DNA from: Bacillota bacterium
GTDB lineage: Bacteria > Bacillota > Clostridia > Lachnospirales > Lachnospiraceae
Length of the DNA: 64,000 nt
Direction of reading: 5' to 3'
NCBI GenBank assembly: GCA_023391695.1
Contig: JAEWAK010000009.1
Span: 1-64,000, forward strand
Positions 9,562 through 18,299 of this stretch are shown one piece after another (within the stretch, counting starts at the first letter, position 1; every line of letters starts with the position of its first letter). A program made the translations under genes and the position numbers. Below the pieces are notes generated by a model that saw nothing but the letters and a program-made list of their open reading frames with translations, was not told the origin of the DNA and searched no databases.

Positions 9562-9625
9562 GATATTTTCTCCTTTCCTATATATTTTGAAAAACACTAT
9601 ATTCATTAGCATTTTTCATATTTTT

Positions 9626-9686
9626 ATTATATATCTTTCTTGTCTCTTTAACTTTTACATGTAACAATATCGTACATGCATGTAAC
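9626..9686 (-). promoter_or_regulatory. Promoter of the RiPP operon with LytTR-type direct repeats
   Basis: The -10 is TATAAT (9631-9626); at 17-bp spacing the -35 is a poor AAGTTA, which suggests an activator is needed. Two exact copies of GTTACATG (minus strand) lie at 9658-9665 and 9679-9686, 21 bp apart start to start, ending 3 bp upstream of the -35 position. Paired direct repeats two helical turns apart are the known layout for LytTR regulators of bacteriocin operons. The LytTR protein at 15455-16273 is the obvious candidate. Confidence 0.6.
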
Positions 9687-9758
9687 TTTTTCTCATTGTT
9701 ATTCTCCATCTATAAACTCCTACAAAAATAACCGTCAAATAACTTGTTACACCAAAAT

Positions 9759-9796
9759 AATAGACCTTATTTACTAAGTTAGTAAAAAGGTCTATT
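9759..9796 (-). terminator. Hairpin between the ABC permease and the RiPP promoter
   Basis: AATAGACCTTATTTAC and GTAAAAAGGTCTATT form a long stem (one mismatch) with a small loop. It probably ends the transcript of the ABC/two-component operon (stop at 9923). The T-run on the minus strand is interrupted (TATTTTGG). Confidence 0.55.
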
Positions 9797-9922
9797 TGAA
9801 TTATTCACACTCGTCTGAACCACCGTTAGATATTATTATTTTTTTAAGGCCAAGCGAGCTATACCACTACCCAAACTACTTTTTTTATTACCGTGTTCAG
9901 GCTGCCTAAATAAAATTTACTG

Positions 9923-12247
9923 CTATCCTGCGTTCACAACATTAACAATACTCATTTTTTCAATTTTCCTTGCCGGTGCTATTACCGCAATAATAGTAGT
10001 GAGCAGTGCAGCACCAATGGTTACCACCAACACAATAACAGGTGCTTGCCATGCTTCACCCCAAATTGAACTGATAATCAGGTCGAACAATAAGCGGTGT
10101 AGTAATAGCCCCAACACACTGCCTACAATACTGCCCGTTATAGCATAAGTAGCAGCTTCAAACGTAATCATTCGTTTTAGTTGCTTAACAGACATACCTA
10201 CCGCCCGCATAACACCGTAATGATTCATTCTGCCGGAAACACTGGTATTAATTGTGTTGACGATATTAATCAGGGCGACAAGGGCAATTACAATTAAAAA
10301 TCCATAGACAAATACTGCTACGGAATTGTATGCCGTACGAATATCCCGATTGCTTTGAACCTTGTCTATCAGTTTCATTTGCGGAGAAAGCAATTCACGG
10401 ACAGTTGACACAATAGAAGGATCTGCACTCTCCTCCACTTGTATATCAATAACAGTGTAATTAGATATACCCGTTAAAGCCGTAAAAGTTTGCTCCGAGC
10501 ATATTACGTTTAGCGTACCTTCTTTTACATCAAAGGGTGAATCGGATAGAATACCGGCAATTTGCACATCTTGGTTCCCATTTGGTAATTGCAGTGTAAT
10601 CGTATCCCCAACATCCCATTGCAACGCACCAGAATATATTACCAAAACACTTCTGCCGGATTGAACCGCTTCCATATCTCCGCGAACAAGCTGTTCATTT
10701 GCCCAGTCAAATTGTTTATCCTCATAGGAAATTAGATTTATCCTACTGCTCTCTATTCGATTTTCAGCCGGAATAGCGTAACTAAACATTCTTCCAAAAA
10801 CATTTGTTACGCCTTTAATCTCGTCTGCATTTTTAAGTAATTCAGGAGAAAGAGAAGCTGAATTGTCCTGTGCGGTTATAGAAATATCCGGTGCATATGG
10901 GCGCAATGGCTTTATCGAATGGTTCAAAAACGATATTAGCACCGTAAAGCATAAAAACATAATAATACTAATGGCAAAGGAACCCGTCATAAGGAAAATG
11001 TTTCTCCTGCTTTGAAAGGCATGGCGTATTCCCATAGCCGCTTCAACATGAAAACGATTTGTATTTGCCGCTTTCTTTGCTGCTTGCTGACTGTTATTAT
11101 CCGCATTCCCGGTGACAGCGGCTTGGGGAGAAACCTTTGAAGCCTTTTTGCTGGGTGAACGGGACGCAAGCATAACGGTAAGAAAACCCATAACGGTACC
11201 GGCAATCAAGCCAATCCAACTAATCTGAAACAAGGGCATATCCATAAAATATTCGGAGCCGGTTAATCTTAAAAGCAACAATGCAACCCACATAAGCATA
11301 CAGCCTGCAAGTAAGCCCATAGGAACGCCTGTCAGACAATATCGCAGCCCTTCAAGGCGCACATACCTTTTAACTTGTCGCTTCGTTGCGCCAAGACAGC
11401 GGAGCATACCGAAGAATTTTATCCGTTCGGATACGCTTAAGTTAAAGCTGCTTGCAATCATGAATGTACCTGCCATCAGCACAAGCACAAACAATATTCC
11501 GGCCATCAGGTAAAGCTGCATCATGGTGCTATCTTCACTTTGTCCCATAACGCCTAATAACAATTTGTTTTCAATCAGTTGCTCGTCAGACAGCTCCAAA
11601 GTCTGTATTATATCTGATATGGCGTTGCGAATGTTGGTTCCGTTTTTGAACTGTACTGCATACAGCCCTTGGTAGTCGCTTCCTGTAAGTGCTTTTATAC
11701 CCTCCAGCGAAAGGTATAGGCCATGAGAACCTGTGCCTTGTAGGCTGGTAAAATCACTGAATGTCCCCGTAATAACGAAATCAATCATTCGGCCGTCAGA
11801 TGATTCTACGCTGACAGTATCACCAATAGAAATATTAAACTGTTCTAACGCGGCATCATCTATCAGTGCTTCTGTTTCGGAAACAGGAAAATTTCCCGTA
11901 TCCACAATAAGGTTCATTTGTTCTGATATGGCCTTATCCCCACCCATAACGAGCAAGTCTGCTCCATACAGATCAGTATTTTCGGCCTGTGCAATAAATC
12001 CTGATACCGTTACGTCTTCACGACTTGCCACTTGCTCCGCTACTTCATCTGATATTCCATTGAGCATAATATGATAGTTGCCGCCCGTCCGGATCTGTTC
12101 TCTGATTTGCCCTTTTACGCTCATATCAGCCATACCGAAAATTGCTGCCACCAGCATGACGGATATGGCAATACACATCACAGTAAGCCTGTTTTTCTCT
12201 TTGTGTACTTTCGCATATTTTGAAACAAGACCAAGATAGCTATTCAT
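9923..12247 (-). CDS. FtsX/MacB-type ABC transporter permease
   Basis: Permease of 774 aa with the duplicated FtsX layout: TM helix at about 25-45, an extracytoplasmic MacB-like domain (to about 240), three TM helices (about 245-360), a linker, another TM (about 420), a second outer domain and three C-terminal TMs (about 645-760). It overlaps the ATPase gene by 4 bp (ATGA). Transporters of this design, with an adjacent ATPase and two-component system, commonly expel or give resistance to antimicrobial peptides. Next to a RiPP operon, self-immunity or export is the likely role (inference). No peptidase C39 domain is present. Confidence 0.85.
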   Translation of the reverse strand: MNSYLGLVSKYAKVHKEKNRLTVMCIAISVMLVAAIFGMADMSVKGQIREQIRTGGNYHIMLNGISDEVAEQVASREDVTVSGFIAQAENTDLYGADLLVMGGDKAISEQMNLIVDTGNFPVSETEALIDDAALEQFNISIGDTVSVESSDGRMIDFVITGTFSDFTSLQGTGSHGLYLSLEGIKALTGSDYQGLYAVQFKNGTNIRNAISDIIQTLELSDEQLIENKLLLGVMGQSEDSTMMQLYLMAGILFVLVLMAGTFMIASSFNLSVSERIKFFGMLRCLGATKRQVKRYVRLEGLRYCLTGVPMGLLAGCMLMWVALLLLRLTGSEYFMDMPLFQISWIGLIAGTVMGFLTVMLASRSPSKKASKVSPQAAVTGNADNNSQQAAKKAANTNRFHVEAAMGIRHAFQSRRNIFLMTGSFAISIIMFLCFTVLISFLNHSIKPLRPYAPDISITAQDNSASLSPELLKNADEIKGVTNVFGRMFSYAIPAENRIESSRINLISYEDKQFDWANEQLVRGDMEAVQSGRSVLVIYSGALQWDVGDTITLQLPNGNQDVQIAGILSDSPFDVKEGTLNVICSEQTFTALTGISNYTVIDIQVEESADPSIVSTVRELLSPQMKLIDKVQSNRDIRTAYNSVAVFVYGFLIVIALVALINIVNTINTSVSGRMNHYGVMRAVGMSVKQLKRMITFEAATYAITGSIVGSVLGLLLHRLLFDLIISSIWGEAWQAPVIVLVVTIGAALLTTIIAVIAPARKIEKMSIVNVVNAG

Positions 12248-12927
12248 TCGATATATCCCCCCAAATCTGTGAGAACACCGTCTGACACTTTCAGTACGCG
12301 GTCAGCCGTGGAAGCAAGACTGCTATTATGGGTAATCATGATGATTGTCTGCTGATAGCGCCTAGATGCTGTTTTTAAAAGCGTAATTACCTCGCTGGAG
12401 TTTTGGCTGTCCAAGTTTCCAGTGGGCTCGTCTGCCAATATCAGCATGGGACGGGTTATCAGGGCACGTCCTATGGCTACACGTTGTTGCTGCCCACCGG
12501 ATAACTGCCGGGGCAGGTGCTTGCGCCTGTCCTGCAAAGAAAGCACTGTGAGTATTTCTTCAACATAAGCCGGATCAGGCTTTTTATAGTCGAGCAGAAC
12601 AGGAAACGTAATGTTCTGCTCGACATTCAGTTCGGGTATAAGATTATATGACTGAAAGATAAAGCCGATATTTCTGCGGCGAAAAATAGTTAGTTTTTCA
12701 TCTTTCATGGTGAATATATCTTTGCCGTCAATCAGCACCTTGCCAGATGTAGGGGTATCAAGAGCTCCAATCATATTAAGCAGTGTGCTTTTTCCAGAAC
12801 CGGATTCTCCCACAACAGTAACAAATTCTCCTTTAGGAACCGAAAAGTTTACATTTTTTAATGCGGTTACCTCAGTTTCACCAGTTCCATAGGTTTTACT
12901 AATCGTATTTACTTCTAATAAATCCAT
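12244..12927 (-). CDS. ABC transporter ATP-binding protein (LolD/MacB type)
   Basis: ATPase of 227 aa. Walker A GESGSGKST (40-48), Q-loop FQSYN, signature LSGGQQQR, Walker B LILADEP followed by TGNLDS, and H-loop MITH are all intact. It belongs to the MacB/LolD/BceA class that pairs with FtsX-type permeases and overlaps its permease by 4 bp. It lies 97 bp after the histidine kinase gene, so it may be in the same operon. It energises the 9923-12247 permease. Confidence 0.9.
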   Translation of the reverse strand: MDLLEVNTISKTYGTGETEVTALKNVNFSVPKGEFVTVVGESGSGKSTLLNMIGALDTPTSGKVLIDGKDIFTMKDEKLTIFRRRNIGFIFQSYNLIPELNVEQNITFPVLLDYKKPDPAYVEEILTVLSLQDRRKHLPRQLSGGQQQRVAIGRALITRPMLILADEPTGNLDSQNSSEVITLLKTASRRYQQTIIMITHNSSLASTADRVLKVSDGVLTDLGGYIE

Positions 12928-13024
12928 AATTTATTACACCTTTCTAAGCGTCCATTTTATGATGTGTTTATAGCCACCCAATAATAAGTTAACATTGGCA
13001 CCTTACTCCCACATGAATTTCCGC

Positions 13025-14062
13025 TTACAATTTAGTAAGGTTGACAAAACTCAAAACAAATACGCTTCCTTTGCCTAACACGCTGTCCACTGTGATATTA
13101 CCTTCATGGGCTTCCACAATGGTTTTTGCAAGGGGCAGTCCAAGACCGATACCTTGTGTATCTTTTGAAAAGCTACTGCGGTAAAATCGCTTAAAAATAT
13201 GGTGTATATCTTCTGGATGTATGCCGCTGCCATTGTCCTTTATGGTTATCTGTGTGACCGCCGGTAGTTTTTTCCACTCCACTGCAATCCGGCTTCCTGG
13301 GTTCGTATGGTCCAGGGCATTTTTTACAATATTACTAATGGCTTCGGTTATCCAGTCTCTATCACAAAAAAGCAAGGTGTCATCTGGTCCTGACAAGGTG
13401 ATAATTTTCTGTTCCTCATTGGCACGATACTCAAAATGCTGATAAATGTCATTTATCACATTCGCTATGTTTTCAGGCGCCTTTTTTAAAATAATAGCCC
13501 CTGCATCTAACTTTGTAATTTTCAAGAGGTTTTGAACGAGCATTTCAATCCGTTCAATCTCTTTCTCTGACTTTACTGCAAATTCTTTTACAGTGGCAAT
13601 ATCTTCTGTTTCATCCTGCAAAAGTCCGTTGTAGATGGTGAGGGCGGCAAGGGGTGTTTTTAGCTGATGAGAAATATCGGAAATAGTACCTTTTAAAAAC
13701 TCCTTTACTTTCTGTTCTTTTACTGCATGAGCATTGAGCGCCGTGGCTAATGTGTTGATTGCATGGAAAAGCTTAAATAGATTGCCGTCCTTGTCGCAAT
13801 CAATTCGAATATCTGTATTTCCTGAAAGGTATAAATTGATTTGAGATACCGCTTCTTCCATAATCTGAGTTTGCCTTCTAAAATAGAGAAAGCAAGCTCC
13901 TGAAATGCACAATGCAGTTAGCAAAGATAGTATTAAAATAACAAGATTCAATGTGCCGTAAAACAACCATACAAATAACTGAAATAAAAGAATAAAACCG
14001 CCCAATATGCACGATAATGTAACAAAGAAATTTTTAATATCCTTATTGGTAAAAATCTTCAT
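13025..14062 (-). CDS. Sensor histidine kinase with short extracytoplasmic loop
   Basis: Kinase of 345 aa with two TM helices (about 11-35 and 38-60) separated by only a few residues, the design of intramembrane-sensing kinases. The H-box is ISDISHQLKTP (His132); N-box NIVKNALDHT, G1 DNGSGI and G2 GIGLGLPLAK are all present, so it should be active. It sits 9 bp after its response regulator. Kinases of this kind next to an FtsX-type ABC transporter usually sense antimicrobial peptides through the transporter. Whether this one senses the cluster's own peptide is inference. Confidence 0.88.
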   Translation of the reverse strand: MKIFTNKDIKNFFVTLSCILGGFILLFQLFVWLFYGTLNLVILILSLLTALCISGACFLYFRRQTQIMEEAVSQINLYLSGNTDIRIDCDKDGNLFKLFHAINTLATALNAHAVKEQKVKEFLKGTISDISHQLKTPLAALTIYNGLLQDETEDIATVKEFAVKSEKEIERIEMLVQNLLKITKLDAGAIILKKAPENIANVINDIYQHFEYRANEEQKIITLSGPDDTLLFCDRDWITEAISNIVKNALDHTNPGSRIAVEWKKLPAVTQITIKDNGSGIHPEDIHHIFKRFYRSSFSKDTQGIGLGLPLAKTIVEAHEGNITVDSVLGKGSVFVLSFVNLTKL

Positions 14063-14071
14063 CGTCCCACC

Positions 14072-14758
14072 TCAATTCAATACATTCCATTTATACCCCA
14101 TACCCCTGACTGTCAGCAGCATTTGTGGGTCACTGGGATTGTTTTCAATCTTCATTCTTAGCCTGCGAATATATACTGCCAATGTATTATCGTCCACATA
14201 GTCGCCCTCACCGTCCCATAGCTTATCCAGAATTTTTTCTTTGGATAGTATGATGTTGGGATTTTGCATGAGCAGACAAAGCAATCGGTATTCTGCTGTT
14301 GTCAGATCCAAAAGCTGATTGTCTTTATAGACTTGTCCTTGCAGCAATAATACTTTTAATCCGTTAGATACGATTTCCGTATCCGTCGTTCCAAAGTTCT
14401 TTGCTCTTCGAAGCAAAGCGTTAATTCTCGATATGAGGACGCCTAATTTAAAAGGTTTGGTGATATAATCGTCACCGCCAATATCAAGCCCGGTAACGAT
14501 ATTTATTTCTTCATCTGACGCAGTTAAAAAGATAATCGGCATTTTGGATACCTGACGTACTTTTTGACAAACCTCAAAACCGGAACCGTCCGGCAAGGAC
14601 ACATCCAGTATCAATAAATCGTATTTACCAGCTGTCCAAATGGCATTCGCTTCTCTTACGGTTCGGGCAATATCTAATTCAAAACCCTGCCTTTTTAGTA
14701 AACATGAAAGCCCATCAATCAGGCTTAAATCATCTTCAAGAAGTAATAACCTATTCAT
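14072..14758 (-). CDS. OmpR/PhoB-family response regulator
   Basis: Regulator of 228 aa: receiver with acidic pair E8-D9, phosphoacceptor D52 (LILDVSLPDGSG), Thr (FLTASD) and Lys (ITKPF), then a winged-helix domain (EYRLLCLLMQNP to VRGMGYKW). The ATG at 14758 has AAAGGAGGG at 5-nt spacing. An ATG at 14800 lies in the frame of the small upstream gene's region and is not preferred. The gene overlaps the end of the 59-aa HTH gene by 8 bp, so the two are likely translationally coupled. Confidence 0.9.
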   Translation of the reverse strand: MNRLLLLEDDLSLIDGLSCLLKRQGFELDIARTVREANAIWTAGKYDLLILDVSLPDGSGFEVCQKVRQVSKMPIIFLTASDEEINIVTGLDIGGDDYITKPFKLGVLISRINALLRRAKNFGTTDTEIVSNGLKVLLLQGQVYKDNQLLDLTTAEYRLLCLLMQNPNIILSKEKILDKLWDGEGDYVDDNTLAVYIRRLRMKIENNPSDPQMLLTVRGMGYKWNVLN

Positions 14759-14930
14759 TATTTCCCTCCTTTGTTCGTCCATCAATCGGTTTGGTGGCAT
14801 CCTTCGGAATCATCCATACCCTGCTAAACCGTACCGCACCTTTGACTCTATTTCCTTCACAGAGCTTCTGAACCCAGCGCTCTGTGATACTCCATTTTTC
14901 AGCTGCTTGCCGTACAGTCATATATCCCAT
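14751..14930 (-). CDS. Small helix-turn-helix protein, 59 aa
   Basis: ORF of 59 codons starting at ATG 14930 behind GAAAGGAT; a second in-frame ATG is at 14921. It opens with TVRQAAEKWSITERWVQKLC and continues GAVRFSRVWMIPKDA, the pattern of a MerR/excisionase-like HTH with a wing (helix 1, recognition helix, then R-W-IP). It overlaps the response regulator start by 8 bp and is the first gene of the regulator/kinase/ABC operon. It may autoregulate the operon through the palindrome in the promoter spacer at 14967-14982 (inference). Confidence 0.7.
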   Translation of the reverse strand: MGYMTVRQAAEKWSITERWVQKLCEGNRVKGAVRFSRVWMIPKDATKPIDGRTKEGNNE

Positions 14931-14961
14931 GCCATCATATCCTTTCAGAGTATATATTTAT

Positions 14962-14990
14962 ATAGTATTCGTTTAACCGAATTAAATCAA
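14962..14990 (-). promoter_or_regulatory. Promoter with internal palindrome for the HTH/two-component/ABC operon
   Basis: The -35 is TTGATT (14990-14985) and the -10 is TACTAT (14967-14962) with a 17-bp spacer. The inverted repeat ATTCG-TTTAAC-CGAAT (14967-14982) fills the spacer, a good position for a repressor site. Confidence 0.55.
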
Positions 14991-15454
14991 GAGAATAAAT
15001 CTTAACTTTATCAGTCCGTCCAACCTCCTCACTTTTTCATTAATAGAAGTGAGGGACATTTTTTGTGCCTTCTCTCTCGTTGGAAAGTGTGATCGCAAAG
15101 ATAAGACGAGGAAACTTCTTTGCTGTACAAAACAGATTTTTAATTGTAAGCTATCTCCAATTGTCTTTTATGTGTACTGCTGTCTCTATAAAATAAGAAG
15201 TAAAAAATGTGGATGTTATCTGAGTAAGACCATTGAATCAGCCTGGGTATTGTTACCAGTCATTAACGAAGGTATTAAGCAACTTTCAGATGAAGCGCTG
15301 ATTTTGGTTGCCAGGCTTTCGTGGTGGCAAACAGATGCGTTCAAAAACCGCGCTTCCGTATTGATTTACAGTTTCTGCTATCGCTAAAATAGCTCCCTTC
15401 TTTACAATATCCTTATCCATGCAACCTACATCAAAATGCCGGATATGAATTTCT
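14991..15454. other. Spacer without a convincing gene
   Basis: Open frames on both strands (15049-15387 plus, 15286-15510 minus) lack a good RBS or a recognised domain. The minus-strand frame has protein-like composition (AIAETVNQYGSAVFERI) and could be a 3' remnant of a lost gene. I see no clear regulatory element. Confidence 0.35.
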
Positions 15455-16273
15455 TCATAATCCGGCATTCTGTAGTTGTGTTTTTTGCTTTTCGGGAAAC
15501 AGCAAATCATCTGCCAATTCGAGGTCGCTCGACTTCAGTCTAGTAGACGTTAATTTACTTTTAATTAAATAATCTGCTATCTCGCCTCTGCGGTTTTCAC
15601 TAATTGGTAATTTACTTCCGGTGAATAATTCTACCCAGTTTAAAGAAAGTTTGGTAACATATTTATAATTTACCAAGAATGACTGATGAATTCGAATAAA
15701 TGGTATTTTATAATTATTGCTTATCCCTTTTTCAACATCATTCAATTTGCCATAGAACTTATATTTATTTGATAATACAGTATTATTAACAAAAACATAT
15801 ATTATCCTTCTGTTGCTTTTAATATAAATGATATCGTTTATCGGTATTCTATATAATTCTTTATTATAATTAAATTCAAATAATCGTTTGTTTGACATTA
15901 ATTTATTATACGCTAAATAGAAGCAATTGACAAATTGATCATAACATATTGGTTTATTTATGAAATAAAATGGCGCAGCTTTAAATAATTGCTTCTCATA
16001 ATATTTATGACTAGAAATATATATCAGAAGTGCATCAGGATTATATAGTATAATATTTTTAGTTATATCTACACTTTGAGCTTCAATCAAATCTACATTA
16101 AGATAAATTAAATCATAATACGCACCAATGGATATTTCTTTAACTAATGCTGTCTCGTCGAAGAACACATCCATATCAACTTTAGCGAAAACTCTGGTAG
16201 TTTCTCTGATCAATAAATCTTCGACTTTAGAGGTGAATTCTATGTTATTGTCGCATATGGCTACTTTAATCAT
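15455..16273 (-). CDS. LytTR-family response regulator with degenerate receiver
   Basis: Protein of 272 aa. Residues 1-120 follow the receiver fold, but the phosphoacceptor site reads YDLIYLNVDL, with Asn where LDI/LDV normally has Asp, and the acidic pair is DNN instead of DD/DE. The conserved Ser (ISS) and Lys (INKP) remain. Residues about 135-240 are a LytTR DNA-binding domain (IYIKSNRR, IRIHQSFLVNYKYV, LPISENRR). No partner kinase is adjacent. AgrA-like LytTR proteins control bacteriocin operons through paired direct repeats, and such repeats lie upstream of the precursor gene (9658-9686). It may act without phosphorylation (inference). Confidence 0.8.
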   Translation of the reverse strand: MIKVAICDNNIEFTSKVEDLLIRETTRVFAKVDMDVFFDETALVKEISIGAYYDLIYLNVDLIEAQSVDITKNIILYNPDALLIYISSHKYYEKQLFKAAPFYFINKPICYDQFVNCFYLAYNKLMSNKRLFEFNYNKELYRIPINDIIYIKSNRRIIYVFVNNTVLSNKYKFYGKLNDVEKGISNNYKIPFIRIHQSFLVNYKYVTKLSLNWVELFTGSKLPISENRRGEIADYLIKSKLTSTRLKSSDLELADDLLFPEKQKTQLQNAGL

Positions 16274-17096
16274 TTTTTACGCCCCTCTTTATGTACCTTT
16301 TTCCAGTATCACGATTACAGAGGATGACCTTATTTTCGTTGAATAAAATCCGCACATCTTTGAAAATAAATTCAATATCCGTATTCATGAAAATCTCTTC
16401 AATTAGTAACGGTCATTTAGCACAAATTTACAAAACACTTCATTTTTTTCCTTTAAATTGAAGTTATCATATACTGTTATTTAAGTAAATGCATCTCAAC
16501 CGAATGGCGCTAAATATTAACCGAGTGGTTGTAGAAAAAGTAGAATAACAAAATCATATTGACTATAACACTTTATCAAATAACAGCAGTAACCGATTTT
16601 GGTACCCCATTATTAAAGCCATAGTCAAAAAGAAAAGCCGATAACCGCATTCCTATCTGCGTGTTATCGGCTCTACGTCTGTATTTTTTATGATTGACAT
16701 TTTCCGTTGCTTCAAACTTACAAGTATTTCTATGGGATTTCTATTTTTCAATGCAATCGGAACACTTTGCAGATATAGCCTCATAAAATGCAGATATCTT
16801 TTTTTCTATACTTCTATTTTTCTATGTCGTTTGGTATCAACATACGACTATGGCCGTACCATGCAAGGTATGCGGTTTACCTCTTAAAGTTTTTGTACGC
16901 GTTAGTTTCGTTGCATCCATAGTTGAAATGTATTTTGTATTCGTGCTTATTGTTGCAAATATTTGGTTATGTTGTTTTTAATATTGAAATGTAAATTAAT
17001 AGGTGATTTGGGAATGAAATTCTTGATGCCTAATTTCCTTGAAAGAAGTGAAGAATCAAATTTCTAATGCAAGTAACAAACGAAATAAATTTAATA
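16274..17096. other. 820-bp intergenic region with one hairpin
   Basis: No supported gene. A stem AGCCGATAAC / GTTATCGGCT (16636-16672) with a large inner loop resembles a terminator, but the T-run comes only about 12 nt later. A 17-codon ORF (MKFLMPNFLERS start) near 17010 is too short to judge. The region separates the minus-strand cargo from the plus-strand ICE end. Confidence 0.4.
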
Positions 17097-17193
17097 TTCA
17101 ACGATAAGGGCAAAACTGTTTAAAGGTAGTGACGCAAAGTTAAAGGGTCTAAGGTGCTGTTTATTGCCGCACTATGATTGCCTGGCTACCGAA
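17097..17193 (+). ncRNA. c-di-GMP-I (GEMM) riboswitch
   Basis: All hallmark blocks are present in order: GGGCAAA (17108), AAAGGTAG, GACGCAAAG (17131-17139), GGGTCTAAGGTGC (17145-17157), then ATTGCCTGGCTACCGAA (17177-17193). This matches the c-di-GMP-I aptamer core, with the GNRA-receptor interaction. A terminator follows 20 nt later (17212), giving a transcriptional expression platform. The next start codon opens only a 12-codon ORF and then the broken sigma factor gene, so its original target is unclear. Confidence 0.9.
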
Positions 17194-17211
17194 CGAATTT
17201 CAGAGTAAAGC

Positions 17212-17246
17212 AAAACCCTGCCCTTTTTGGGTAGGGTTTTGTTGTC
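17212..17246 (+). terminator. Terminator of the c-di-GMP riboswitch platform
   Basis: AAAACCCTGCCC pairs with GGGTAGGGTTTT (one mismatch) and TTTTGTTGT follows. It lies directly downstream of the aptamer. Confidence 0.8.
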
Positions 17247-17332
17247 TTCTCAGTTCATAGACCTTATAGCTATGAATAGAACCCTATCTGTCTCTAATCA
17301 CATTTTGCCTGAGAACAAAAGGAGGGTAAATT

Positions 17333-17371
17333 GTGATTAAGGCAAATGCTATTTTAAAAAGCCGAAAATAA
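17333..17371 (+). pseudogene. 12-codon remnant ORF after the riboswitch
   Basis: A strong RBS (AAAGGAGGG) is followed by GTG and only 12 codons before TAA. A good RBS with no real ORF suggests that the riboswitch-controlled gene has been deleted or truncated here. Confidence 0.35.
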
Positions 17372-17442
17372 AGAAGACTCCAAGACATATCGTAATATTG
17401 CATGTACATATCTGTTAACAAATGATAGGGACATAAAAAGGC

Positions 17443-17478
17443 CCGTGATTTGCTATTGGCAAATTACGGTTTTTTTTG
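17443..17478 (+). terminator. Intrinsic terminator
   Basis: CCGTGATTTGC and GCAAATTACGG pair (one mismatch) around TATTG, followed by eight T. It ends transcription coming from the riboswitch side before the sigma factor gene. Confidence 0.75.
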
Positions 17479-17633
17479 TCGCTTTTTTACCTGGACAAGC
17501 CCAGTCAATCAAAAATTTGATCACAAATTTCATTTTTTCTGCGAGAAGTTTGCCAAAATTCATTTTTTAAACGGGATAGTGATTGAAAGGGAAATGAACC
17601 ACCGCCTTGTGGATACGGAAGGAGGTGAACTCA

Positions 17634-18065
17634 ATGGAGCTATCTTCTTCCCAACGGAAAACTATCCAACACCAGTTTGACAGCTTTTGCAAAAAGATAT
17701 TGCGTGAAGAATACCGTGATAGTGTACGTGAAAACCGGCGGCGCTTGCAGTATGAAATATCTTTTTCAGAACTGTCTCCGCATTAATTGGATCAGCTTTT
17801 CGTTATGGATGAATATTCCACCGACAGCCATCATTTCATCGTGATGGGATACGACGTTGCGGTGAAGGACGATCTGATAAGTGCAGCTTTGGCTTCCTTG
17901 CCGGAACAAAAACGCGATATTATCCTGCTCGCGTATTTCCTTGACATGACAGATCAGGAAATCGGAGAAACACTGAACATGGTCCGGCGTACAGTCCAAT
18001 ACCAACGGACAAGCTCGCTTAAGCAATTAAAAATAATACTGGTGGGAAAAGCTGATGATGAATAA
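17634..18065 (+). pseudogene. ICE (Tn1549-type) sigma-70-like factor, broken by an in-frame stop
   Basis: ATG 17634 behind GGAGGTG opens a 144-codon frame with one in-frame TAA at 17784-17786, after SELSPH. The two halves join perfectly to the small sigma-like ORF found near the recombinase end of Tn1549/Tn916-like elements (SLPEQKRDIILLAYFLDMTDQEIG, then a region-4 helix-turn-helix with RRTVQYQRTSSLKQLK). In an intact element it would help transcribe transfer genes. The single nonsense codon makes it inactive unless restarted at the TTG 17787. Confidence 0.8.
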
Positions 18066-18299
18066 TCACAAATCTCTGAATACCAGCCTGCTCCCGTTCC
18101 CCGTTATCAGAATGGCGGCTGACGGTGATGTTGATGCCATTAATGCCGTGTTAAGGCATTATGAGGGGTACAAGCCGCCTTGTCTACCAAGCGGCTTTAT
18201 GATGAAAACGGCAACCCTCACTTATATGTTGATGAGGAACTGAAACGCAGGCTGGAAACTAAACTTATAACCAAAATCCTTACCTTTAAGGTAGCATAG
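18055..18299 (+). pseudogene. ICE helix-turn-helix protein (HTH_16-like), frameshifted
   Basis: It starts at ATG 18055, overlapping the sigma gene end. The first 40 residues (LLPFPVIRMAADGDVDAINAVLRHYEGY) are typical of the Tn916-type helix-turn-helix ORF. A one-base loss near 18173 (TACAAGCCGCC) throws the frame. The other frame then continues ALSTKRLYDENGNPHLYVDE to ILTFKVA and stops at TAG 18297-18299, as in intact homologs. It is thus a recent pseudogene. Confidence 0.78.

Noticed and set aside
15049..15510. Overlapping frames on both strands (112 aa plus, 74 aa minus) downstream of the LytTR gene
   Set aside because: No RBS and no recognised domain; the minus frame overlaps the LytTR 3' end. 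At best a remnant.
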